DNA of 64,000 nt from Carboxylicivirga taeanensis (GCF_051851475.1 NZ_JBPUSJ010000001.1:310001-374000), one strand, 5' to 3'; shown: positions 54,204 through 63,139, numbered from the stretch's first letter. Made by a program: numbers and translations. Notes: generated by a model from the letters alone, not told the origin.

Positions 54204-55817
54204 ATGATTAAGAAGAGCATTTCCATTATCTTATTTCTTATTTGGTTTTCCGGCACTACCTTTTGTCAAAAAGTTCCACCTCAGCAACCTAAACTGGTGG
54301 TATGCATACTGGTTGACCAATTAAGTACCGAGCAAATTGTGGCCTTTAAAGACCAGTTTGCAGACAATGGCTTCAACCGCCTGATTAATGGTGGTGCCTT
54401 TTACCGGAATGCCTCTTATGAGTCGGCCTCCAACTATTATGGCTCCAATCTGGCTACCCTTTCAACGGGCTGCTATCCTTCTACACATGGTATTGTTTCG
54501 GACTGGTGGTACGATCGTGTCCGAAACAAAGAAGTTAATGCCATTTATGGTGATATCGGCCACAAAAAGCAGGGAACACTATCCCCATCAGCCAACAAGC
54601 TATTGACCTCAACCATTACCGACGAACTGAAATGGATGAATAACGGGGCATCCCGGGTTTCAGTCATTGGCATCAATCCCAATTACCTGGTGTGGAACGG
54701 AGGCCATTCACCCGATCACATCTATCAGATCGACAGCAACACGGGTCAATTTATATCCATACATCCAGGCGACGACGCCAGCAGCGCTCTGCCAGAGTGG
54801 GTGGATGATTTTAATAACAAAAAGTTACTGGACACATACAGCAACAGGGAGTGGGGCCCTCTGAAAAACCTGAACCAATACCATCAAATGAAGTTCTTCA
54901 AAGAACAAAGAGCCCATTCCAGTTCATTTCTATACTCACTTTCGAAGCAGGAAGGAAAAGGCGCCTACCTGCCCGTTATTCATTCGCCGTTTGGCAATAA
55001 GTTAATCCGCGACTTTGCTATCTCGCAAATTATTAACGAGGGCTATGGGAAAGGTCCTGTAACCGATGTTATCACGCTTCATTTTACAGCCAGAGCGGTG
55101 CATGGAAGAAATGACGGAGCCTTTGATGCCGAAACTCAGGATATGCTGCTGCGCCTCGATTTGGAAATAGCGGATATCCTCAAAAGTATAGACCAGGAAG
55201 TTGGCCTCGAAAACACCCTGGTAACGCTAAGTTCGGTTTCTACACCTGTCCGTTCTAAGGAGGAAGTAGAAAATCATGGTCTGCCAACCGGTGTCTTTAA
55301 TGGACAAAAGGCAGCATCTTTGGCGAACCTGTTTTTAATGGCCAAATATGGACAAGGCAAATGGGTAATGACCTATAATGACGGTCAGCTGTTTCTGAAT
55401 CATGAATTAATTAAAGAAAGAAAAATTGCGCTGGAAACCATTAAAAAAGAAGCAGCTCAATTTATCAGCGACATGGAAGGCGTTGCCTATGCGGTTCCAA
55501 TCAGCGAATTGCAGTATTCAGCCGCTGATATTGCATCTCTGCAAGGTTTAAAACTCAACTATCACCCGGGACGCTCAGGAGATATTGCTATTAAGACAAA
55601 TCCGGGCTGGTACGAAGAGCTCAGGGATGGTCGATTAATCGCGAGAAACTGGAATGGCAGCTATCATCCCCTGATAATATATGGTTGGAAAATTAATCCG
55701 CAGGATGTGTATCAATCTATTTCGATGACACGCTTTGCTCCAACCATTTGTTCATTTTTGCAAATACCGTTCCCTAATGGTTGCGAAGGGGAACCGCTCC
55801 CCAACCTTATTTATTAA
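54204..55817 (+). CDS. PafA-like alkaline phosphatase homologue, predicted pseudoenzyme
   Basis: A 537-residue exported protein; ATG 54204 gives signal ISIILFLIWFSGTTFCQ and suits the promoter. It follows PafA-type phosphatases along its whole length (CILVDQLSTEQ, STGCYPSTHGIVSDWWYD, RSGDIAIKTNPGWY). Compared with PafA as I remember it, the first metal ligand Asp38 is kept. The nucleophile Thr position is Tyr79 (NYYGSN), TDYxGH reads TARAVH, the ADHG motif reads SVST, and the late metal-binding His (GTTHS) is not found. Hydrolysis therefore looks impossible. It overlaps the convergent GGGP synthase gene by 11 bp. Confidence 0.85.
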   Translation: MIKKSISIILFLIWFSGTTFCQKVPPQQPKLVVCILVDQLSTEQIVAFKDQFADNGFNRLINGGAFYRNASYESASNYYGSNLATLSTGCYPSTHGIVSDWWYDRVRNKEVNAIYGDIGHKKQGTLSPSANKLLTSTITDELKWMNNGASRVSVIGINPNYLVWNGGHSPDHIYQIDSNTGQFISIHPGDDASSALPEWVDDFNNKKLLDTYSNREWGPLKNLNQYHQMKFFKEQRAHSSSFLYSLSKQEGKGAYLPVIHSPFGNKLIRDFAISQIINEGYGKGPVTDVITLHFTARAVHGRNDGAFDAETQDMLLRLDLEIADILKSIDQEVGLENTLVTLSSVSTPVRSKEEVENHGLPTGVFNGQKAASLANLFLMAKYGQGKWVMTYNDGQLFLNHELIKERKIALETIKKEAAQFISDMEGVAYAVPISELQYSAADIASLQGLKLNYHPGRSGDIAIKTNPGWYEELRDGRLIARNWNGSYHPLIIYGWKINPQDVYQSISMTRFAPTICSFLQIPFPNGCEGEPLPNLIY

Positions 55818-56544
55818 ATTGATTTAGGGTGGTTCGAAACTCATTCAAGAGGGACAAATCTTGCTCAAGCACATTGCCAATTACAACAATATCGGCCCCT
55901 GCCTGAAAAGCCAGGTGTAGATCGTCTGGAGTGCGGATGCCACCTCCCACCATAAGTGGCACATCAATGGCTTCACGCACCGCCTCAATCATTTTTTTCG
56001 CCACAGGACGCCGGGCCCCGCTGCCTGCGTCCATATATATCAACTTCATCCCCAAATAGGCACCTGCCAAAGCTGTAGCTACAGCAATATCATATTTATC
56101 GGAAGGAATGGCCTGCGTTTGACTGATGTACTGCACCGAAGTGTTCGAACCACCATCGATAAGCATATACCCCGTTGAAATGGCCTCAATATTATTGGCC
56201 TTTATATGCGGGGCTGCTGCCACATGATGACTGATTAAAAACTCAGGATTACGGCCGGATATTAATGACAAAAACAGCATGGCATCCACCTCCCTGCATA
56301 TCTGAACAGAAGAGCCTGGGTAGAGCACTACAGGCTGACTGATGTGCTGCTTTAACTCTTTTACAAAGGCACTTGTATCCACACTGATCAAACTCCCTCC
56401 AACCAGAATCAGATCGGGCTTTGATGATTGTAACACACTTTTCAATTCTGCGATGGAATCAAAAGAAAATTTATCCGGATCTATTAAAAAAGCCAGCTGC
56501 TTACGCCCGGCTTTATAGATCTTATTTATTTGTTCGTAAACCAT
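55807..56544 (-). CDS. Geranylgeranylglyceryl phosphate synthase family protein (GGGPS/PcrB)
   Basis: A 245-residue TIM-barrel prenyltransferase. LAFLIDPDKF, ILVGGSLIS, PGSSVQI, IYMDAGSGARRPV and MVGGGIRTPDDL match the GGGPS/PcrB family, which joins a polyprenyl diphosphate to sn-glycerol 1-phosphate, the first step of archaeal ether lipids. Members from Bacteroidota have been characterised in vitro, but their lipid product in cells is unclear. It is 11 bp after a phosphopantetheinyl transferase gene in the gldE-gldD run. Confidence 0.9.
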   Translation of the reverse strand: MVYEQINKIYKAGRKQLAFLIDPDKFSFDSIAELKSVLQSSKPDLILVGGSLISVDTSAFVKELKQHISQPVVLYPGSSVQICREVDAMLFLSLISGRNPEFLISHHVAAAPHIKANNIEAISTGYMLIDGGSNTSVQYISQTQAIPSDKYDIAVATALAGAYLGMKLIYMDAGSGARRPVAKKMIEAVREAIDVPLMVGGGIRTPDDLHLAFQAGADIVVIGNVLEQDLSLLNEFRTTLNQFNK

Positions 56545-56555
56545 TTTCTAAGGTA

Positions 56556-57182
56556 TTAACAGTAAACCAGCGTATAATCCTGATTAATAAAATAGGCTAA
56601 CTCCAGTTGACTAACTTCTTGCTGAGTGATGAAGTCACACATTAACGTTCCTCTATCCCTCAATAGAAACGGATGCACCTTGAACTGCTCTTTAAAAATG
56701 ACCCCATAAACGTTAAAGTACTTGTAAAGTGTTTCTTTGGCCGACCAAAGCAGCGTGAGGCATTGCCTCTTATCTGTTAATTCGTTCAGGTAAGGCTGCT
56801 CTTCAGCATGCACGAAACGATTGGCCACCTTCTCGACCCTGGGCAAACAAACCTCAATATCCAGAGCTGTGGGCACATCAGACACACTCACGGCGGCAAA
56901 ACCATCGGTGTGAGAGATGCTGATATGAGCTGTCCCATTAATTAATTCAGGCTTGCCATTATCCCCGTAAATAAGTTCGGGATAATACCCTAGCAGATTT
57001 TTGAGTAACAAGCGGGATGCCAACCACTCCTTCTGTCGTTTCTCCAAGCGAAACTTATCAACTACCGGTCGATCGTTATCAGAAAGAAGCAATGCAGAGG
57101 CGAGCTGCTCCACACTTTCTTCAATTTGCCATACGGCCACTTTTCGACTCGGACTGATATCTATAACTTGACACAGCGGCAT
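56556..57182 (-). CDS. 4'-phosphopantetheinyl transferase (Sfp-like)
   Basis: A 208-residue enzyme that attaches phosphopantetheine from CoA to acyl or peptidyl carrier proteins. The Mg-binding ALDIEVC and the signature LWSAKETLYKYF are present. A longer frame starts at TTG 57188; I use the ATG at 57182, six bases further. It begins immediately after gldD. Its target carrier protein is not in the window. Confidence 0.9.
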   Translation of the reverse strand: MPLCQVIDISPSRKVAVWQIEESVEQLASALLLSDNDRPVVDKFRLEKRQKEWLASRLLLKNLLGYYPELIYGDNGKPELINGTAHISISHTDGFAAVSVSDVPTALDIEVCLPRVEKVANRFVHAEEQPYLNELTDKRQCLTLLWSAKETLYKYFNVYGVIFKEQFKVHPFLLRDRGTLMCDFITQQEVSQLELAYFINQDYTLVYC

Positions 57183-57188
57183 GGGCAA

Positions 57189-57773
57189 TTAATTATTCCA
57201 ACGGATGGTTTCCATAATTCGCACTACATCTTTCTCCACAAAGTTAATAACCGGTGCCAGGCTATCCTGATTAGGTTTGGCATTGAAATACAAAGAGCCA
57301 CGTATAAAGTGATTTAAACTATCGGTGGCAAAAAACTGCAATGGGGAAGCAGCATTTCCTTTAATCTCATACAGAATGCCAGTTACCTGTTTGGAGGCAT
57401 CGTAGAATATCCGCTCATTAATAGCATCTGCCTTGATGGTATGTTTATAAACCAGCTTACGACTATCTTCCATTAGCATATTAAAGTTATCCTGAATCGG
57501 CTTATAGCTAACATGAATCTGTCCGTTAAACTCAGGAAATATGATATTTAACCAGTACGCTTCAGCATTTTTACTCGTATCGGGCACAACCTTTGCATAA
57601 TTCGGATATTCAAACTGATAAGGGTATAGCTTTTCAAGTGGCTGGTAGCTTTTTTCGGGTAAATCAATTCTGAAATAGCCCCTGGGCTTTGGTGTACTTT
57701 TTTGCTGACACGCACTCCCTATTCCAATTACCACCACTACAAACCATGCGAGCCGTATTATCTTTCTTGCCAT
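57189..57773 (-). CDS. gldD: Gliding motility lipoprotein GldD
   Basis: A 194-residue lipoprotein (WFVVVVIGIGSAC, Cys22) with the GldD signatures KPRGYFRIDLPEKSY, YQFEYPNYA and WLNIIFPEFNGQIHVSYKPI. In Flavobacterium GldD is required for gliding and for T9SS secretion. It starts 5 bp after gldE. Many non-gliding Bacteroidota keep it for secretion alone, so motility should not be concluded. Confidence 0.95.
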   Translation of the reverse strand: MARKIIRLAWFVVVVIGIGSACQQKSTPKPRGYFRIDLPEKSYQPLEKLYPYQFEYPNYAKVVPDTSKNAEAYWLNIIFPEFNGQIHVSYKPIQDNFNMLMEDSRKLVYKHTIKADAINERIFYDASKQVTGILYEIKGNAASPLQFFATDSLNHFIRGSLYFNAKPNQDSLAPVINFVEKDVVRIMETIRWNN

Positions 57774-57778
57774 ATAAA

Positions 57779-59098
57779 CTATTTTATCTCGAACTTCACC
57801 TTTTTAATTCTCCGGTTGTCGGCAGCAACAATGGTAAAAACACAATCGTTATACTTGATCACATCATTCTTTTGAGGTATTTGACCTTTCAGCTCCAATA
57901 TAAGTCCTGCCAGGGTTTCGGCATCGCCCCTAACTTTTGCAAATAATTCCTCATCGGTGTTGGTGATCTTATGAAAATCGTTTAGGAACACCTTCGCCTC
58001 AAACACCAGGGAGCCATCGGGCATGCGGGTATAAAACGCCTCATCATCATCCAGCTCATCACTAATATCTCCAACTATTTCCTCCAAAATATCTTCAAGA
58101 GTAACAATGCCCATGGTGCCGCCGTATTCATCAACCACAATGGCCATATGAATTTTTTCTGCCTGAAACTCTTCTAAAAGATCGTTAATCATCTTGTTTT
58201 CGGGCACATAATAGGCCTTTCTGATAAGGGATTGCCACTCAAAATCAGCAACTTCATCGAGATGCGCCAAGAGATCCTTCACGTACAATATCCCTTTTAC
58301 ATTATCGGGTGTTTCATCATACACCGGAATGCGCGAATAGCCCGAATCAATAATAACCTGCAGGACTTTGTTGTAGTTGCTCTTTATTTCCACGTCAATA
58401 ACATCCACCCGGGCCGTCATAATTTCTGCAACATCAATGTTACCAAACTTCACAATCCCTTCCAGAATATCCTTCTCCTCCGAGATATCATTACCTGTCA
58501 ACTCTAATGCCTGCGAGATATCGTCCATCGACAGACTCCCCACTTTTTTGGCAATGCGCCGATTGACGATATTAGTGGATTTTGTGAGGATGGCACTTAA
58601 CGGACTGAGTAAACGCGTCAGCACCATTAACGGATAGGCCATTACGGCTGCAAATTTCCGGGGATATTGTGAGGCATACACCTTAGGCAGTATTTCCCCA
58701 AAAAACAGAATCAGTCCGGTGATAAAAACCACCTCAAAAACGAACTTGATTAATGCATCCTGTCCAAGATTAACAATACTGGCCACCAAAAAGGAGGTGA
58801 GAATAACAATTGCAACGTTTACAAAATTATTGCTGATAAGGATGGTTGCCAAAAGCGTTTCCTTATTCTTCAGATGCTTAAGAACTTGCTTGTTTTTTTT
58901 AGTTTCGTTTTCTTTTAGAAATTGCAAATCAGCGGGCTCGAGCGAGAAATAGGCCACCTCTGACCCTGATATCAGGGCCGAAAGCAATAGCAAAAACAGA
59001 TTGATAATAATCGCAATAAGTGTACTTATTGAAAAAGGTAAAAATTCCAGTCCGTGCGAACTGGAACTGAATATTAAACTGATACTATCGGTTTCCAA
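57779..59098 (-). CDS. gldE: Gliding motility-associated GldE (CNNM/CorC family)
   Basis: A 439-residue membrane protein. A DUF21/CNNM domain with hydrophobic helices (about 20-190) is followed by two CBS domains (MTARVDVIDVEIKSNYNKV, VVDEYGGTMGIVTLEDILEE) and a C-terminal CorC_HlyC domain. This is the GldE arrangement, which supports GldD function in Flavobacterium. The frame begins at a TTG (59098); no ATG is available before the first helix, so TTG is the likely start. It sits between ssb and gldD. Confidence 0.92.
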   Translation of the reverse strand: METDSISLIFSSSSHGLEFLPFSISTLIAIIINLFLLLLSALISGSEVAYFSLEPADLQFLKENETKKNKQVLKHLKNKETLLATILISNNFVNVAIVILTSFLVASIVNLGQDALIKFVFEVVFITGLILFFGEILPKVYASQYPRKFAAVMAYPLMVLTRLLSPLSAILTKSTNIVNRRIAKKVGSLSMDDISQALELTGNDISEEKDILEGIVKFGNIDVAEIMTARVDVIDVEIKSNYNKVLQVIIDSGYSRIPVYDETPDNVKGILYVKDLLAHLDEVADFEWQSLIRKAYYVPENKMINDLLEEFQAEKIHMAIVVDEYGGTMGIVTLEDILEEIVGDISDELDDDEAFYTRMPDGSLVFEAKVFLNDFHKITNTDEELFAKVRGDAETLAGLILELKGQIPQKNDVIKYNDCVFTIVAADNRRIKKVKFEIK

Positions 59099-59120
59099 GT
59101 AGGTATTTTTAAATTATTTT

Positions 59121-59594
59121 CTAGAACGGAAGGTCGTCTGTTTCATCATTCCCTAAAAAGGTATCTTCCTGGGGCGCATCGTTCACTGGCTTTGATGGTG
59201 CCGACTGATGTCCCTGCGCCATTGCCCCGCCATTCTGATCCGATGCAGCCGGATTGTCAGACTTTCTTCCCAAAAGCTGCAGATTATCGGCGAACACCTC
59301 TGTTATATACCGCTTATTTCCGTCTTTATCGTCATAAGAACGGGTTCTGATTTTTCCCTCAATAAACACCTGCGTGCCTTTTTTCACGTAGCTCTCCACA
59401 ATCTTAGCCAATCCTCTCCAGGCAACAATGTTATGCCACTCTGTTCGCTCGGGAATAGTTTGACCATCGCGAGATGTAAACCCTCTCTCGGTGGTTGCTA
59501 ACGAAAAGTTAGCCACTGCCACATCATTATCCAGATATCTAACTTCAGGGTCTTTCCCTACATTGCCTACTAAAATTACTTTATTAACCGACAT
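59121..59594 (-). CDS. ssb: Single-stranded DNA-binding protein
   Basis: A 157-residue SSB. The OB fold covers about 1-110 (VILVGNVGKDPEVRYL, ATTERGFTSRDG, EWHNIVAWRGLA, GKIRTRSYDDKDGNKRY), followed by a Gln/Pro/Ala-rich linker and the acidic tip DDLPF that recruits repair proteins. It lies between mutY and gldE, a conserved Bacteroidota order. Confidence 0.97.
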   Translation of the reverse strand: MSVNKVILVGNVGKDPEVRYLDNDVAVANFSLATTERGFTSRDGQTIPERTEWHNIVAWRGLAKIVESYVKKGTQVFIEGKIRTRSYDDKDGNKRYITEVFADNLQLLGRKSDNPAASDQNGGAMAQGHQSAPSKPVNDAPQEDTFLGNDETDDLPF

Positions 59595-59660
59595 GGTTCT
59601 TTCTGTTTAGGTTTTATGATGTTTAAAAATACAAAACTTTAAAATTAAAACAAAAGTAGC

Positions 59661-60695
59661 TTAATCCTGCTTAAGTCCGATTCTTTCATTGAGAAAGTTA
59701 GCAATCAACTGAGGGAAAGGGTACTTATGAACCGTCTTAAGTGGTACTCCAAGGTAATTACCCTTGAGTTTCTCCAAAACAGATTTGTCAGCCACGTAAA
59801 AGGAGGCATAAATAATTTGATGACTTAAAACATGTTTATACTCGTTTACCAAAATAGGAACTTCTACCACCGCTCCAACCAGTTGTTGAATCGGAATATT
59901 TTTGGCGGCCTCTATCACGGGCAGTTGATACAAATTTTTCCACACATCATCACCCTCTCGTTTCTCCAGATAAATTTGCCCTTCGTCTTCAATAAAAAGG
60001 TAATGAAAGTAACGCTTTCGTTGTCTTATTTTTTTCGATTTTTTAGGCAAACTGGTAATCGTACCGGTCGCAAAGGCCATGCAGTCTTCCCGAAAGGGAC
60101 ATTCGCCACACAACGGGTTAACGGGCTTACACATCAGCGCACCAAACTCAATCATGGCCTGATTATGATCACCTGGATGACGATGATTAAGCAAATCTTC
60201 GGCTATCTGAGTAAACAGTTTCTTCCCTTCGGTGGTATCAATTGCCGTTTCAATACCCTTTAGACGCGATAAAAACCGATACACATTGCCATCTACAGCA
60301 GCATGAGGCAGGTTAAAACAAAACGATGCAATGGCAGCAGCAGTGTATGGACCGACCCCTTTAAGCTGCAAAATTTCCGGATACGATTGTGGAAAATCAC
60401 CCTTCAATTCACTAACAATATACTGTGCTGTTGCGTGCAAATTTCGGGCGCGAGAGTAGTAGCCCAGCCCCTGCCAGAGCTTTAAAACCTGCTCTTCGGA
60501 TGCCTGTGCAAGATGCTTGATATCAGGAAACTGATTTACAAAACGCATATAGTAAGCAGTCCCTTGCACAACCTGCGTTTGCTGCAGGATAATTTCGGAT
60601 AACCAAACCCGATATGGATCAGTTGTTGATCGCCATGGAAGAGGTCGTTTATTTAAGTGGTACCATTCAAGCAGTTTTATTCCGAAATCCGTCAT
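59661..60695 (-). CDS. mutY: A/G-specific adenine glycosylase MutY
   Basis: A 344-residue base-excision enzyme that removes adenine opposite 8-oxoguanine. SEIILQQTQV, the helix-hairpin-helix LKGVGPYTAAAIASF with the catalytic Asp in AAVDGNVYRFLSR, and the iron-sulfur ligands C-x6-C-x2-C-x5-C (CKPVNPLCGECPFREDC) are complete, with a C-terminal Nudix-like domain. The upstream TTG start is passed over for the ATG at 60695 (MTDFGIKLLEW). It is divergent from the HU gene. Confidence 0.97.
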   Translation of the reverse strand: MTDFGIKLLEWYHLNKRPLPWRSTTDPYRVWLSEIILQQTQVVQGTAYYMRFVNQFPDIKHLAQASEEQVLKLWQGLGYYSRARNLHATAQYIVSELKGDFPQSYPEILQLKGVGPYTAAAIASFCFNLPHAAVDGNVYRFLSRLKGIETAIDTTEGKKLFTQIAEDLLNHRHPGDHNQAMIEFGALMCKPVNPLCGECPFREDCMAFATGTITSLPKKSKKIRQRKRYFHYLFIEDEGQIYLEKREGDDVWKNLYQLPVIEAAKNIPIQQLVGAVVEVPILVNEYKHVLSHQIIYASFYVADKSVLEKLKGNYLGVPLKTVHKYPFPQLIANFLNERIGLKQD

Positions 60696-60750
60696 TATTA
60701 AAATTTTAAGCAAAAATAATGCATTTGTTTTTTTTTATTGAGATTTCATT

Positions 60751-60758
60751 TATCTTTG
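60751..60758 (+). promoter_or_regulatory. Predicted -7 element of the HU gene
   Basis: TATCTTTG matches TAnnTTTG. A TTG at 60725-60727 is a -33 candidate with a long (23-bp) spacer. The start is 60 bp downstream. Confidence 0.45.
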
Positions 60759-60817
60759 CAATCTGAAATTCAGAAAAAGACTGTAAATAATTGATAATTA
60801 AATAATTTTAAGAAAAA

Positions 60818-61102
60818 ATGACAAAGGCTGATATCGTAAACGAAATTTCAAAAAATACTGGAATTGAGAAAGTTACAGTTCAAAAGACTGTTGAGGCTTT
60901 TATGGATACAATCAAAGGTTCTTTGGTTAAAGGTAAGAACGTATATTTGAGAGGTTTCGGTTCTTTCGTGGTGAAGGAGCGCGCTGAGAAAACAGCTCGT
61001 AACATCTCTAAAAATACTACAATTATCATTCCAGCCCACTTCATTCCTTCTTTCAAGCCTTCGAAGAGCTTTGTAACAAAAGTGAAAAATAACGTAAAAT
61101 AA
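60818..61102 (+). CDS. HU/IHF-family DNA-binding protein
   Basis: A 94-residue nucleoid protein. It has the HU core (MTKADIVNEISKNTG, VYLRGFGSFVVKERAEKTARN, IPAHFIPSFKPSKSF) with the beta-ribbon arm; the PAH/Pro region that bends DNA is present. The protein is basic and acts as a dimer. It is 29 bp upstream of the short mS38-like gene. HU versus IHF cannot be told apart from this sequence. Confidence 0.95.
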   Translation: MTKADIVNEISKNTGIEKVTVQKTVEAFMDTIKGSLVKGKNVYLRGFGSFVVKERAEKTARNISKNTTIIIPAHFIPSFKPSKSFVTKVKNNVK

Positions 61103-61131
61103 ATAATTATAACCATTTAAAACGTTGAGCC

Positions 61132-61224
61132 ATGCCAAGTGGAAAAAAGAGAAAAAGACATAAAATGGCTACGCACAAGCGTAAGAAAAGATTGAGAAAG
61201 AATCGTCATAAAAAGAAGAAGTAA
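61132..61224 (+). CDS. 30-residue AURKAIP1/COX24-domain ribosomal protein (bS22/mS38-like)
   Basis: A 30-codon gene (MPSGKKRKRHKMATHKRK start, Lys-run end). Over 60 percent of the residues are Lys or Arg, with the KRKKRLRKNRHKKK pattern of the AURKAIP1/COX24 family: mycobacterial bS22 and mitochondrial mS38, which thread into the small subunit near the decoding region. It lies between HU and rng, 29 bp after HU, and a hairpin follows. It is easily missed because of its size. Confidence 0.82.
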   Translation: MPSGKKRKRHKMATHKRKKRLRKNRHKKKK

Positions 61225-61250
61225 CCTTCTTTACGTCTTAAAATTTTAGC

Positions 61251-61277
61251 AAACAGAAAGTGAAACACTTTCTGTTT
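61251..61277. terminator. Hairpin between the mS38-like gene and rng
   Basis: A perfect 12-bp stem AAACAGAAAGTG / CACTTTCTGTTT with a three-base loop, 26 bp after the small gene. The tail is only weakly T-rich (GTTGTTTG), so it may terminate partly or set a processing site ahead of rng. Confidence 0.65.
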
Positions 61278-61327
61278 GTTGTTTGTATTTATACACAACG
61301 ATCTTTGAAATAAATTGCGATCATATA

Positions 61328-62878
61328 GTGAATGCAGAACTGTTTGTAGATGTCACTCCTGATCATCTTTCATTAGCATTAATGGAAGATAAGCGTTTAG
61401 TTGAACTCCGTAAGGAAACCAGTAATGTTCAGTTTGCGGTTGGCGATATTTACTTAGGTAAGGTTAAAAAAATCATGCCTGGTTTAAACGCCGCCTTTAT
61501 TGATGTAGGGTACGAGAAAGATGCTTTTTTACATTATCTAGATCTTGGACCACAATTTCGATCCCTACATAAATTCCTGAATATTGCATCAGCTAAAAAA
61601 GGAGTTGTGTCTTTGCACAAACTAAAACCGGAGCCCGACATTAACAAGAACGGCACCATTCCGGAAGTTCTTACAGCAGGGCAACAAGTACTCGTACAGG
61701 TTGCCAAAGAACCGATTTCAACGAAAGGACCTCGGTTAACATCAGAACTTTCAATAGCAGGAAGAAACATTGTCCTATTACCATTCTCCGACAAGGTTTC
61801 GGTCAGTCAGAAACTTTCTTCCTCGGAAGAAAGAGCCCGACTTAAGAGACTTTTAACGAGTATTAAGCCTAAAAACTTCGGTGTCATTATCAGAACCGTG
61901 GCAGAAGGCAAGCAAGCAGCTGAATTAGATAAAGAACTAAAAATGCTTGTTAAACGCTGGGAAGAGCATACGGCTCGAATTAAAGACGTGAAAGCCCCAG
62001 GCCTGGTAATGGGCGAAATCGGACGCACTTCTGCTTTGTTAAGAGACATACTAAATCCGTCGTTTAATGCTATTTACGTGAATGACGAGGATGTATGTAA
62101 GGAGATTAAAGAGTACGTGGGACTTATTGCCCCGGACCGACAAAAGATTGTAAAACATTACAAAGGAGCAGCAGGTATTTTTGACCAGTTTATGGTAAAC
62201 CGTCAAATTAAAGCGCTATTTGGCAAAACCGTTTCTTTTAAGAGCGGGGCCTACCTAATAATAGAGCATACCGAAGCCCTTCATGTTATTGATGTTAACA
62301 GTGGAAATCGCTCAAAGTCCGCTTCTAATCAAGAAAACAATGCCTTAGAAGTAAACCTGGCTGCCGCCGATGAGATAGCCAGGCAATTGAGACTACGAGA
62401 TATGGGAGGCATCATTGTTGTCGACTTTATTGATATGCAGAATAATGAAAACCGCCAAAAGGTTTTCGAAAAAATGAAACAGGCCATGGCCTCCGATCGA
62501 ACCAAACATAACATCTTACCTTTAAGCAAGTTTGGATTGATGCAGATTACACGCCAACGCGTAAGACCTGAAATGCATATTAATACCGTTGAAGGATGTC
62601 CAACCTGCAATGGAACCGGCGAAATTGTACCGGCCCTATTTTGGCCCGATAAAATTGAAGCTGCTGTAAAAAAGTCTGTGCAAGACCTAAAAATGAAAAA
62701 ATTGACCCTGAATGTGCACCCCATGGTGTATGCGTACCTCAAAAAAGGTTTTCCTTCACACGTTTTGAAGTGGAAGTTTAGATATACGCATGGCCTAAGA
62801 GTAGTACCTTCCGACTCACTAGGAATACTAGAATTCAAGATATTAGATAATGAAAAACATGAGGTTGACCTGTCATAG
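61328..62878 (+). CDS. rng: Ribonuclease G (RNase E/G family)
   Basis: A 516-residue endoribonuclease for rRNA and mRNA processing. I start at GTG 61328 (VNAELFVDVTPDHLSLAL), which aligns with the family N-terminus; 15 upstream codons are not conserved. The S1-like domain (VGDIYLGKVKKIMPGLNAAFIDVG), the catalytic DNase-like part with HVIDVNSGN and VVDFIDM (metal Asp residues) and the zinc-link CPTCNGTGEIV are complete. It lacks the long C-terminal scaffold of RNase E. The stop codon lies inside its own terminator hairpin. Confidence 0.95.
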   Translation: MNAELFVDVTPDHLSLALMEDKRLVELRKETSNVQFAVGDIYLGKVKKIMPGLNAAFIDVGYEKDAFLHYLDLGPQFRSLHKFLNIASAKKGVVSLHKLKPEPDINKNGTIPEVLTAGQQVLVQVAKEPISTKGPRLTSELSIAGRNIVLLPFSDKVSVSQKLSSSEERARLKRLLTSIKPKNFGVIIRTVAEGKQAAELDKELKMLVKRWEEHTARIKDVKAPGLVMGEIGRTSALLRDILNPSFNAIYVNDEDVCKEIKEYVGLIAPDRQKIVKHYKGAAGIFDQFMVNRQIKALFGKTVSFKSGAYLIIEHTEALHVIDVNSGNRSKSASNQENNALEVNLAAADEIARQLRLRDMGGIIVVDFIDMQNNENRQKVFEKMKQAMASDRTKHNILPLSKFGLMQITRQRVRPEMHINTVEGCPTCNGTGEIVPALFWPDKIEAAVKKSVQDLKMKKLTLNVHPMVYAYLKKGFPSHVLKWKFRYTHGLRVVPSDSLGILEFKILDNEKHEVDLS

Positions 62879-62892
62879 GTCAACCTTTTTTT
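62861..62892 (+). terminator. Terminator overlapping the rng stop codon
   Basis: GAGGTTGACC / GGTCAACCTT with a six-base loop followed by T7. The TAG stop (62876-62878) is in the loop and descending stem. Confidence 0.92.
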
Positions 62893-63097
62893 GTTTCCGG
62901 TGATATAAGTCATGTAAGATCATTCGCTTCAAATGTCACCCACTTTATGCTTTCAGGTGTCTTTAAACACACAGAGAGTACGACAAATACAAAACTATGA
63001 GGGCATTACATCCAGGCGTGCGTAAAATCATACGAAACGAACCAACATTAACGTTTCTATAACAAGCGCTCCTATGCAATGAAAGCTGTAAAAGTTG

Positions 63098-63105
63098 TAA
63101 CTTTG
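63098..63105 (+). promoter_or_regulatory. Predicted -7 element in the rng-dsbD gap
   Basis: TAACTTTG matches TAnnTTTG. It is about 200 bp before the DsbD-like start, so the leader would be long, or it drives the short frame at 63140. No other structure is seen in 62893-63300. Confidence 0.4.
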
Positions 63106-63139
63106 TAGGCATATATAGATATAGTTACATATCTTAATC

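Noticed and set aside
57189..59098. Reading gldD/gldE as proof of gliding motility
   Set aside because: Many non-gliding Bacteroidota retain these genes for type IX secretion; the sequence cannot decide.
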